Assembly (NCBI RefSeq): GCF_000384195.1
Contig: NZ_KB913034.1
Location: forward strand, 86,745 to 150,744
DNA: 64,000 nucleotides
Source of the DNA: Allobaculum stercoricanis DSM 13633
Lineage (GTDB): Bacteria; Bacillota_I; Bacilli_A; Erysipelotrichales; Erysipelotrichaceae
Direction: 5' to 3'
Every line of letters begins with the position of its first letter. Within the stretch, counting starts at the first letter, position 1. Shown here one piece after another: positions 46,311-53,556 of this stretch. The translations under genes were made by a program, and so were the position numbers. The notes below the pieces were generated by a model. That model worked only from the letters and a program-made list of their open reading frames with translations, was not told the origin of the DNA and searched no databases.

Positions 46311-47240
46311 ATGAAAATCCACTCTAGCGTATTAGAGCTTATTGGAAATACCCCACTTGTAGAAGTGAAAAATATAGAAAAACAAGAACAACTTCCAGCC
46401 CGCATTGCTTTGAAATTAGAAGCGAAAAACCCAGGAGGAAGTGTAAAAGATCGTGTTGCTTTAAATATGATTTTAAAAGCAGAACAAGAAGGCTTAATTA
46501 AAGAAGGAACAACAATTATCGAAGCAACTTCTGGAAATACCGGAATCGGCTTGGCCATGGTCGCCGCAAGACGTGGTTATGATGTTGTGATCGTTATGCC
46601 AGATTCAATGTCCATCGAAAGAAGAAATCTACTCAAGGCATTTGGTGCTAAATTAGAACTGACTCCAGGAGCTAAAGGCATGGCGGGGGCCATTGAACGC
46701 GCTAATGAATTAGCCCAAGAACTGGGAAATGTGTTCATTGCTGGTCAATTCGAAAACAAAGCCAATCCCGAAGTGCACTATCTGACAACGGGGCCTGAAA
46801 TTTGGAATGATACAGATGGAACTGTTGATATTTTTGTATCTGGCGTGGGTACTGGCGGAACGATTAGTGGTACGGGAAAATATTTGAAAGAAGAAAACCC
46901 CAATATTCAAATCGTTGCGGTTGAACCAGCTACATCCGCGGTGCTTTCTGGACGAGAAAAAGGAGCACACGGCATTCAAGGAATCGGTGCTGGTTTTATC
47001 CCGAATACTTTAGATACAGAAATTTATGATGAAATTATAACGATCGAAGATGAACAAGCTTATCAAGCGGGGCGTCAATTAGCCCAAACAGAAGGAATTT
47101 TAGTCGGTATTTCTGCCGGAGCTGCGTTTGCGGCGGCTAAAGAACTCGCAAAACGACCAGAAAACAAAGGGAAACTGATCGTTGCGCTTTTACCTGATAC
47201 GGGCGATCGCTATTTATCAACGAAACTGTTTAGTGAATAA
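46311..47240 (+). CDS. cysK: Cysteine synthase (O-acetylserine sulfhydrylase)
   Basis: The 309-residue PLP enzyme has ELIGNTPLVEV, the cofactor lysine in NPGGSVKDRVALNMI, the substrate loop EATSGNTGIG, the phosphate-binding GVGTGGTISGTGKYL and GISAGAAFAAA. It makes cysteine from O-acetylserine and sulfide. Ribosome binding AAAGGAGGAAAC fixes the start. It is monocistronic with a strong terminator. No cysE or cysteine regulator is adjacent. Confidence 0.95.
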   Translation: MKIHSSVLELIGNTPLVEVKNIEKQEQLPARIALKLEAKNPGGSVKDRVALNMILKAEQEGLIKEGTTIIEATSGNTGIGLAMVAARRGYDVVIVMPDSMSIERRNLLKAFGAKLELTPGAKGMAGAIERANELAQELGNVFIAGQFENKANPEVHYLTTGPEIWNDTDGTVDIFVSGVGTGGTISGTGKYLKEENPNIQIVAVEPATSAVLSGREKGAHGIQGIGAGFIPNTLDTEIYDEIITIEDEQAYQAGRQLAQTEGILVGISAGAAFAAAKELAKRPENKGKLIVALLPDTGDRYLSTKLFSE

Positions 47241-47272
47241 AAAAGGCAGGTCAGCACGACCTGCCTTTTTTA
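47237..47272. terminator. Bidirectional terminator after cysK
   Basis: AAAAAGGCAGGTC pairs with GACCTGCCTTTTT over 13 bases. Confidence 0.92.
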
Positions 47273-47280
47273 GAGAATCA

Positions 47281-47823
47281 TTAAAGGTCAATGATATCGT
47301 TATGTTTGTTGAATGCTTGGAAAACCAAAATGACTGATTCGACAATTAAAACCCACCCAGTAATGGTCATAATCATGTCAATCACACTTGAAGGTCTAAA
47401 CATCAAGAAGACTGCGGCCACAAGCATGACGAGCGCAACCGCAAAATCCATGCCCCAAGAAGCAATGCCGGAGCGTTTAAAGATGAATGCTTTTTGGAGT
47501 TGAGAAAGTGATTGGATCAAAATAAAGATCCCGGCCAAAATTGGAAACATATTCAACAATAAATTTGGATTCACGGCCAATAGAAACCCGAAAACAAGTG
47601 CTGGAATTCCAACAACCATGGCAGAAAGACCGATGGCTTGATCTTTGGCGCTAAAATATGTAAAAAGCTCATAACCACCAAATACACAAGCAAAAATGCC
47701 GAGCATGCGGATGGTCGCGGTTAAAATACTTCCAGAAAAGACGCATAAAACTAATCCAAAGAGAAAATACATCAATGCGATCAGAAGTGTCTCTTTTTTA
47801 GATGGGGATAAAAAACGTTTCAT
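47281..47823 (-). CDS. HdeD-like DUF308 membrane protein
   Basis: The 180-residue protein has about six membrane segments arranged as three related hairpins, with repeated patterns such as GIFACVFGGYELFTYF, GIFILIQSLSQLQKAF and GWVLIVESVILVFQAFN. These are characteristic of HdeD/DUF308. HdeD of E. coli is linked to acid resistance at high cell density; here the role is unknown. It is monocistronic and convergent with cysK. Confidence 0.8.
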   Translation of the reverse strand: MKRFLSPSKKETLLIALMYFLFGLVLCVFSGSILTATIRMLGIFACVFGGYELFTYFSAKDQAIGLSAMVVGIPALVFGFLLAVNPNLLLNMFPILAGIFILIQSLSQLQKAFIFKRSGIASWGMDFAVALVMLVAAVFLMFRPSSVIDMIMTITGWVLIVESVILVFQAFNKHNDIIDL

Positions 47824-48118
47824 ACTATCTCCTCAACTTTCTAAGTTCATTATTGATCACGATGCCGTGATTTTGATTCAAGATGCCTGACTTTCTGATT
47901 GATCTGGGCCAACAATCTAAAAATATAGAACTATCTAAATTATAGAACGAATTTGAACAAATAAATCTTACAATGACAAACGAAAAAAATTAGCAGGCAA
48001 TGGCGCAGATCGAGATTTTAGGCGCCGTTTTTGAAAAGCATATAAATCGCGTTAGAATGAAGATGGAAATGAAAAGAAATCATTCGTTGATCTAAGTTCA
48101 ACGTAAAAAGGAGAAAAT

Positions 48119-48667
48119 ATGGCAAAAAAAGCTGCAGTAGTAATGGATACAGGATTTGAAGAATTAGAAGCAATGGGACCTATTGCTTTATTACGTCGTG
48201 CCGGAATGGAAGTCGATTTAGTGAGCGCTCATAATGGCGATGAAGTAACAGGAAGATTTGGTGTGACTTATAAACCAGCAACACCATTTAAAGACTATGA
48301 TTTTTCAAATGTTGATGTTCTCATTGTTCCAGGTGGTGGTCATTGGCCAAAAATTGAAGCGAATGAAGAAGTCAAACAAGTGATTCGTCAGTTCTATGAT
48401 GATCCAAATAAATGGCTTGCGGCAATTTGTGCAGCACCAACGATTCTTGGACGCATGGGACTTTTAAAAGGGAAAAACTATACTTGTTTTACATCTATGG
48501 ACGAAGACTTTGGTGGAACATATATCGATCAAAGAGCCGTTGTGGATGGTCATTTAATTACGGGTAGATCCGCCGATGCTTCAATTGATTTTGCGTATGC
48601 GATCATGGAATCTGTACTGGGAAAAGAAAAAACAGAAGAAGTGAAAGCCTCTATCTTTGCTCACTAA
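48119..48667 (+). CDS. DJ-1/PfpI family protein
   Basis: The 182-residue protein is a DJ-1-type member: VMDTGFEELEAMGPIALLRRAGMEVDLVS at the start, VLIVPGGGH in the middle and the nucleophile elbow AAICAAPTILG (Cys ~103), with GRSADASIDFAYAIME near the end. Relatives are called YajL/DJ-1 and act as glyoxalases or in oxidative or carbonyl stress. AAAAAGGAGAAAAT precedes the ATG. It is monocistronic. Confidence 0.9.
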   Translation: MAKKAAVVMDTGFEELEAMGPIALLRRAGMEVDLVSAHNGDEVTGRFGVTYKPATPFKDYDFSNVDVLIVPGGGHWPKIEANEEVKQVIRQFYDDPNKWLAAICAAPTILGRMGLLKGKNYTCFTSMDEDFGGTYIDQRAVVDGHLITGRSADASIDFAYAIMESVLGKEKTEEVKASIFAH

Positions 48668-48690
48668 TCTAAAAACAATAAAAGAATAAG

Positions 48691-48733
48691 AAAAGGGAGA
48701 ATAGAACGAAAAGAATCTATTCTCCCTTTTTTA
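48691..48733. terminator. Bidirectional terminator
   Basis: AAAAGGGAGAATAGA pairs with TCTATTCTCCCTTTT over 15 bases between convergent genes. Confidence 0.92.
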
Positions 48734-48740
48734 GTGAGTT

Positions 48741-49601
48741 TTATTTTTGGGATTCTGTTGGTGTTTCTTGTAAGAATGTTTTGATCTTTTGACCATCTAA
48801 GAATCCTTCCAAGTAGAGTTTATGTAAGTTTGTTGAATCACGAGCCAAGGTGTCGATGCCCATTGTATCGGCAGGAGCAACAATCAAAACTTTACCTTCT
48901 TTTTCCATTTCTTTAGCTTGGGCAACGATTTGGTTATATCGATCTGCACGAGTCCGTAAACCTTCAGCAGCTTGTGGGTAATGTTTCATAAAGGCTGCTA
49001 GGGTAGCATCCTTGAGCGGTTTACGATCGACGTCGGAAGGTTTGGTTAAAACGATGACGATTTTGTCAGCGCCCATTTCTAATGCTTTTTCCAAAGGAAT
49101 GGTGTCAGATAAAGCACCATCAAAGAACGGAACACCAGCAATCATATACGGTTTATTGACCACTGGAATGGAGCAGCTCGCTTTGAAGATATCGTATTGG
49201 TTTTCTTCTAACCAACGACGATCAAAATAGGCCGGTTTACCAGTGATCGCATTTGTTGCCACAACGATCATTTGCGTATTTGATTTTTTGAACGTTGCGT
49301 AGTCTAATGGGAATTCGCCATCCGTATTGGAAAGCGTACTGTAAATGTAATCAAGATCGACAAAAGAACCTGTTTTGAAGAAGTTATGAACAGACATATA
49401 TTCAGGACGAGCCGAGTATTCCCGATAGAACATGTAGTTTCGGCCGATTTGGTTGGCTAGATAACTAGCAATATTAGCAGAGCCAGCACTAATGCCAATT
49501 GCGATATCAAATTGGATTTCATCCATTAAACAAGCATCAAACACACCAGCGGCATACATGCCACGCATACCACCGCCAACATCAATAACTGCAGTTTTCA
49601 T
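48741..49601 (-). CDS. Patatin-like phospholipase
   Basis: The 286-residue protein has the oxyanion loop DVGGGMRGMYAAGVFD, the nucleophile GISAGSANIAS (GxSxG) and the catalytic DGALSD of the Ser-Asp dyad. It resembles the YjjU branch of bacterial patatins. It probably hydrolyses acyl chains from lipids in the cytoplasm or at the membrane. The ATG at 49601 has GAAAGGAT seven bases ahead. Monocistronic. Confidence 0.9.
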   Translation of the reverse strand: MKTAVIDVGGGMRGMYAAGVFDACLMDEIQFDIAIGISAGSANIASYLANQIGRNYMFYREYSARPEYMSVHNFFKTGSFVDLDYIYSTLSNTDGEFPLDYATFKKSNTQMIVVATNAITGKPAYFDRRWLEENQYDIFKASCSIPVVNKPYMIAGVPFFDGALSDTIPLEKALEMGADKIVIVLTKPSDVDRKPLKDATLAAFMKHYPQAAEGLRTRADRYNQIVAQAKEMEKEGKVLIVAPADTMGIDTLARDSTNLHKLYLEGFLDGQKIKTFLQETPTESQK

Positions 49602-49753
49602 ATTCAATATCCTTTCGAATGATTATTTTTTAATTCTTCATCATTATAGAGCGAGAGGAGGATAAATCAGGCATGACATGCTTTTCAAATTTCAATACTT
49701 AAGTTGCTATTTTAAAAAATGAGTTTTTGAAAAAAGGCCGATAAAGATGATTC

Positions 49754-49782
49754 TTGATTTCGATCTCTGCATGAACTACAAT
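49754..49782 (+). promoter_or_regulatory. Promoter of the tRNA-Arg genes
   Basis: TTGATT, a 17-base spacer and TACAAT, 12 bases before the first tRNA. Confidence 0.8.
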
Positions 49783-49794
49783 AATTCTACGTGT

Positions 49795-49870
49795 GTGCCC
49801 GTAGCTCAATGGATAGAGTGACAGATTCCGATTCTGGCGGTTGGAGGTTCGAGTCCTCTCGGGCGCGCCA
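49795..49870 (+). tRNA. tRNA-Arg (anticodon CCG)
   Basis: Acceptor GTGCCCG pairs with CGGGCGC, discriminator G, encoded CCA. The anticodon loop TTCCGAT reads codon CGG and the T-loop GTTCGAGTC is standard. 76 nt; the first of two arginine tRNAs behind one promoter. Confidence 0.92.
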
Positions 49871-49897
49871 TTTTTTTATTTATTCTCAATCATGGAT

Positions 49898-49983
<86 letters not shown>

Positions 49984-49987
<4 letters not shown>

Positions 49988-50020
49988 TAAGACTTTACGT
50001 TTAAGGTTTTACAGCTTTTT
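49984..50020 (+). terminator. Terminator of the tRNA-Arg pair
   Basis: GCTGTAA and TTACAGC close a stem with more pairing inside, followed by TTTTTG. It begins in the repeat but its distal arm belongs to the island. Confidence 0.75.
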
Positions 50021-50025
50021 GTTTT

Positions 50026-50118
50026 CCGGAAACCATTGATCGAATAAAAGAGAAGTATTCGGATTATGTAATGCCTATCGACAATATGCGTTTTATGGTT
50101 AGACCTAAAGATAGATAA
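50026..50118 (+). pseudogene. C-terminal fragment, possibly of a toxin
   Basis: An open frame of 30 codons without a start begins at the island edge and ends at TAA 50116-50118 (PETIDRIKEKYSDY...MRFMVRPKDR). It looks like the tail of a larger protein cut off by the island boundary. It sits 15 bases before the immunity-like pseudogene, the usual order of polymorphic toxin and immunity genes. The toxin identity is a guess. Confidence 0.4.
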
Positions 50119-50133
50119 TGAAGGACGAATAGA

Positions 50134-50291
50134 ATGATTACTTATGAAGACGCGAAAGCGAAGAAGATTATATCGACGGTTTTGGTATCGTTATTCTAAA
50201 AGACAATGGAGAATCGTTTGGATGGACGAATTACATTTTAGATTTGCATTCTGACCCCAAACCGAAAGAGATCGATTTTTTATGGATATAG
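50134..50291 (+). pseudogene. Broken small gene, immunity-protein-like
   Basis: It starts MITYEDAKAK after a GAAGGA site and then changes frame: the sensible continuation DYIDGFGIVILKDNGESFGWTNYI runs in another frame to TAG at 50289-50291. One frameshift near 50164 explains it. The MITYEDAK opening and the tryptophan-containing middle recall Imm35-type immunity proteins, but the match is from memory and weak. Confidence 0.45.
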
Positions 50292-50386
50292 TTTACAGCA
50301 TCGGAAAAATAGTGAAAAAAAACGATTTATAAAACGATATAACATATGGATGAAATGAGGATATTTATTGCGTATATGGATATTCT

Positions 50387-50440
50387 ATCTCCATCAAATT
50401 TATTGAGATCTCCATCATTTGACGATAGAATGATGGAGAT
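50387..50440. promoter_or_regulatory. Repeat cluster upstream of fic
   Basis: ATCTCCATCA occurs at 50387-50396 and 50408-50417. A perfect 12-bp inverted repeat, ATCTCCATCATT (50408-50419) and AATGATGGAGAT (50429-50440), lies directly ahead of the fic ribosome binding site. It is a likely operator, possibly bound by the HTH of the Fic protein itself. Confidence 0.6.
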
Positions 50441-50464
50441 AAATCTGAAATGAAGGAGATTCCT

Positions 50465-51511
50465 ATGAGAAATTTTGATTTCGTTGTAAGTCCTGCAAAG
50501 TTGTTAACACCTGAAATTGTTCAGATGGTTAGCAGCATCCATGAACATAAAGGCAAACAGGAATTATTTCTCGAAGCCAATGTAGATGAATTGAAAACAC
50601 TCTTAGAAGTTGCATTGATTCAGAGTACGGGAGCATCCAACCGAATCGAAGGTATATTTACAAGCGATAAGCGTTTGGAAGAATTGGTAAGTCAAAAATC
50701 AGCCCCCCGCAACCGATCTGAGCAGGAAATTGCTGGTTATCGTGAAGTGCTTTCTGCAATTCACGAAGGTTATGAATATATCAATCCAAGACCGAGCGTT
50801 ATTTTGCAGTTACATCGAGATCTGTACTCCTATTCACAGGGATCTGCTGGTGGAAGTTATAAGAATTCCGATAATGTAATTGCAGAAACAGATGCCGAGG
50901 GTCATCAGAAGGCACGTTTTATTCCAGTTCCTGCATTTCAGACTGCTGAAGCGATGGAAGAACTTTGCGCTCGCTTCTTTGAAGCATGGGAAGCTGACCG
51001 CATTGACAAACTGGTTTTGATTCCCATGTTCATTCTGGACTTTCTGTGCATCCATCCTTTCAATGACGGAAATGGTAGGATGAGCCGTTTGTTGACCACT
51101 CTGCTTTTTTATAAGGCGGGATACATCGTTGGAAAATATGTCAGTATGGAAATGCTGATTGAAAAGACAAAAGAAACATATTATGAAGCACTTCAAGCAA
51201 GTTCTACTGGCTGGCATGAGGGCGAAAACAGCTATGAGCCTTTTGTTAAATATTATCTGGGTATCATGTTGAAAGCATACAATGAATTCGAAAGCCGTGT
51301 AGAGCATTTGAAGCATCGGAGTCTTTCTAAGCCTGATAGAATTAAAGCGGTTATTGATAACAAGGTTGGCAAAATTACAAAGAAAGAAATCATGGATCTT
51401 TGTCCGGATATAAGCAAAATTACCGTGGAAAGGACTTTGACGAATCTGGTTAAGAGTGGGTATATCGTAAAAGTTGGTGCAGGTCCATCTACTGGTTATG
51501 TCCGTGTTTAA
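50465..51511 (+). CDS. Fic family protein (AMP-transferase) with N-terminal inhibitory motif and C-terminal HTH
   Basis: The 348-residue protein has an N-terminal helical domain with SNRIEG (~residue 58), fitting the class II inhibitory motif (S/T)xxxE(G/N) that blocks ATP binding. The catalytic loop is HPFNDGNGRMSRL (~residue 197), a perfect Fic motif. The last ~60 residues read as a winged helix (KITKKEIMDLCPDISKITVERTLTNLVKSGYI). Fic enzymes usually transfer AMP from ATP to a Ser/Thr/Tyr of a target. The start at 50465 follows AAGGAGATT. It is the only intact gene of the tRNA-bounded island. The target is unknown. Confidence 0.92.
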   Translation: MRNFDFVVSPAKLLTPEIVQMVSSIHEHKGKQELFLEANVDELKTLLEVALIQSTGASNRIEGIFTSDKRLEELVSQKSAPRNRSEQEIAGYREVLSAIHEGYEYINPRPSVILQLHRDLYSYSQGSAGGSYKNSDNVIAETDAEGHQKARFIPVPAFQTAEAMEELCARFFEAWEADRIDKLVLIPMFILDFLCIHPFNDGNGRMSRLLTTLLFYKAGYIVGKYVSMEMLIEKTKETYYEALQASSTGWHEGENSYEPFVKYYLGIMLKAYNEFESRVEHLKHRSLSKPDRIKAVIDNKVGKITKKEIMDLCPDISKITVERTLTNLVKSGYIVKVGAGPSTGYVRV

Positions 51512-51863
51512 AAATATGAAAAGCAGCTTATAAATTTGTCAGTCAAAAACGCATGGACAAACCAACTCGTATGCGGGACATTAATTGTAGACAAGAAAAT
51601 ATCTTGTACTTACGATAGGAAAGTTGAATTGAATACTGTTTAACCATGATCGAATGTACGAAGCATGGTGGTCATATAATAGATGTCGATGGTAATATCA
51701 AGCCATTCCCCGATTATTAGCTGAAGCAAACAATCAGCTGACTTTCAGAGCTTGACAGAGGGGTGTTCAGAATAACTCAAATTGAATCGCAAACAGTTTT
51801 ATATAGTGTCCTACTTGGTTTTCCCTTACCTCATATTGATAGAGAGTGACAATAGGTTGGAGC
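51512..51863. other. Island sequence after fic with a small coding fragment
   Basis: A short frame at about 51644-51720 (MIECTKHGGHIIDVDGNIKPFPDY) looks like a piece of a lost gene; it has no good ribosome binding site. TTTTCCCTTACC at 51819-51830 recurs outside the island at 51989-52000. Nothing else is supported. Confidence 0.45.
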
Positions 51864-51922
51864 CCTCCTAAGCGATAGGTCGAAGGTTCGAATCCTTTTA
51901 TGGACGCCAGCCAACAATGCTG
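51864..51922 (+). repeat. Distal attachment-site copy
   Basis: Identical to 49929-49987 over 59 bp. It is only the 3' half of a tRNA-Arg(CCU) and not a functional tRNA gene. Confidence 0.9.
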
Positions 51923-51956
51923 AAAGCCTAAAGATCAAAGGCTTTCGGCTTTTTTT
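51921..51956 (+). terminator. Terminator behind the distal repeat
   Basis: GAAAGCC pairs with GGCTTTC and is followed by GGCTTTTTTT. It is probably the ancestral terminator of the tRNA genes before the island arrived. Confidence 0.8.
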
Positions 51957-52189
51957 ATCGCAACAATGCTGATGTTGTTTGTTTTTTATTTTCCCTTACC
52001 CTGCGAACAATCCCTTAAATATTGCTTCAAATTAAGGGTAAGTCATATTTGCAAAGTAAAATAGAAGCAAAGGGTAATGTTTAAATCAAAAAAACGAAAG
52101 AATAAAGTTCAAACTTTGTTCAGATTTATATGTAGTTGGATTTCATAATCCGCCTCTAATATAACGATTGAAAAGAGAGGCGGATATTT
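51957..52189. other. Intergenic region with CCCTTA repeats
   Basis: CCCTTACC (51993-52000), CCCTTAA (52012-52018) and the inverted TTAAGGGTAAG (52032-52042) and AGGGTAA (52071-52077) cluster beside the attachment site. CCCTTAA/TTAAGGG can pair as a hairpin. These may be recombinase arm sites or an operator for the next gene. Confidence 0.45.
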
Positions 52190-52771
52190 ATGGCAGCAAA
52201 ATCAACAAAATATATCACGATCGGTGGAACAGCGTTCTTGATTTTATTTCTGTACTATTTGATCTCGAATGGCTGTTTAACAAATCCTGATCAGCTAGAA
52301 CTTGTGATTAAAAGTTTTGGCATTTTAGCTCCGATATTTTTCTTAACCCTTCAAATTATTCAAGTGATCATCCCGATTATTCCAGGTGGAATTACTGCGG
52401 GAATTGGCGTGATCTTGTTTGGGCCTTTTTGGGGATTTGTCTTAAATTATGCCGGCTCGATGATGGGGTCTATTATTGCCTTTATCATGGTGAAGCACTA
52501 TGGGCATGATTTCATCTTAAAATTCACAGATCAAAAAACATATGATCAATATATTGGCTGGTTAGATAAAGGGAAAAAGTTTGATCGATTCTTTTCGTTT
52601 GCGATCTTAGTTCCAGGATTTCCTGATGATCTTCTGTGTATGATTGCGGGTTTGACAAGTATGAGTCTTAAAAAATTTATTTTCATTATCGCAACTTGTA
52701 AACCTTTAGCCTTAATCGCTTATTCATGGGGGATTAAAGAAATTATTATGAGAATTGGCACAATGTTTTAG
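52190..52771 (+). CDS. TVP38/TMEM64 (VTT domain) membrane protein
   Basis: The 193-residue protein has five to six membrane segments and the DedA/VTT core: IIPGGITAGIGVILFGPFWGFVLNYAGSMMGS, then a reentrant second part with FSFAILVPGFPDDLLCMIAGLTSM. VTT proteins act as lipid scramblases or transporters. It lies 66 bases before an OmpR-type regulator and may be in the same transcript. AGAGAGGCGG precedes the ATG. Confidence 0.88.
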   Translation: MAAKSTKYITIGGTAFLILFLYYLISNGCLTNPDQLELVIKSFGILAPIFFLTLQIIQVIIPIIPGGITAGIGVILFGPFWGFVLNYAGSMMGSIIAFIMVKHYGHDFILKFTDQKTYDQYIGWLDKGKKFDRFFSFAILVPGFPDDLLCMIAGLTSMSLKKFIFIIATCKPLALIAYSWGIKEIIMRIGTMF

Positions 52772-52837
52772 TTGAAGATTGAAATCGCAGAACAATCAGT
52801 TTGTAATTGAGAATAGAAAAAATGAAGGGGCGTGAAT

Positions 52838-53548
52838 GTGTTGGAATACAATATTTTAGTTGTTGAAGACGAAAGTGGGATTAGAGAAACGATTAAGATT
52901 TTTTTGGAAAACCAAGGTTATCATGTTTTTACTGCCCAAAACGGAGTAGAAGGCTTAGAGATTATTCAAAATACGGATATTCATTTAGCAGTTGTCGATA
53001 TCATGATGCCTGTTATGGATGGGATGACGATGGTATTAAAACTAAGAGAAAAATATGATATGCCCGTCATTTTCTTAAGCGCAAAATCGGAAGATATCGA
53101 TAAAATCAAAGGTTTAAATGTTGGGGCGGATGACTATATCACCAAACCATTTGAACCTTTAGAATTAATTGCGCGAGTGAATTCGAACTTAAGAAGATAT
53201 ACGCAAATTTTAAAATTAAAACAAGGTTATCAAGAAGAAGCTAATCAAGAAATCTTGCAAGTGGGGGATTTGGTTCTCAATAAAGAAACAAAACAAGTGA
53301 CCATTCGCAATCAAGAATTACATTTAACTTTAAAAGAATTTCAGATTTTAGAATTATTTATGAGTCAGCCTGGAAGAGTGTTCTCCAGTGAACAAATCTA
53401 TGAAAGTGTTTGGAAAGAGATGGCGGTGAACACCGATACGATCATGGTTCATATCCGCCGATTACGTAAAAAAATTGAAGAAGATCCTAAAAATCCGGAA
53501 TACATCAAAGTTGTATGGGGAATTGGATATAAGATCGAAAAAATGTGA
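52838..53548 (+). CDS. OmpR-family response regulator
   Basis: The 236-residue protein has a receiver (VVEDESG, acceptor in AVVDIMMPVMDG, TKPFEP) and a winged-helix output domain (TLKEFQILELFMSQPGRVFSSEQIYE...VVWGIGYKIEKM). It pairs with the histidine kinase just downstream. A GTG at 52838 is the best start because AAGGGG sits seven bases ahead; an earlier in-frame GTG overlaps that site. The layout resembles VanR/envelope-stress systems of Bacillota. Confidence 0.9.
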   Translation: MLEYNILVVEDESGIRETIKIFLENQGYHVFTAQNGVEGLEIIQNTDIHLAVVDIMMPVMDGMTMVLKLREKYDMPVIFLSAKSEDIDKIKGLNVGADDYITKPFEPLELIARVNSNLRRYTQILKLKQGYQEEANQEILQVGDLVLNKETKQVTIRNQELHLTLKEFQILELFMSQPGRVFSSEQIYESVWKEMAVNTDTIMVHIRRLRKKIEEDPKNPEYIKVVWGIGYKIEKM

Positions 53549-53556
53549 GAAAGAGT

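Larger units (their letters stand above)
49988..51922. mobile_element. Remnant integrated island at tRNA-Arg(CCU)
   Basis: A 1.9-kb segment is bounded by a 59-bp direct repeat of the tRNA 3' half, the hallmark of tyrosine-recombinase integration into a tRNA gene. It holds an intact Fic gene, two short broken coding pieces before it and one small fragment after it. No integrase or excisionase is present, so the element is probably decayed or was a passenger. The distal repeat copy lacks the 5' half of a tRNA and is followed by what is likely the original tRNA terminator. Confidence 0.75.

Noticed and set aside
51846-51922. A third tRNA-Arg gene
   Set aside because: Only the anticodon-to-CCA half is present; the 5' acceptor and D arm are missing, so it is an attachment-site copy.
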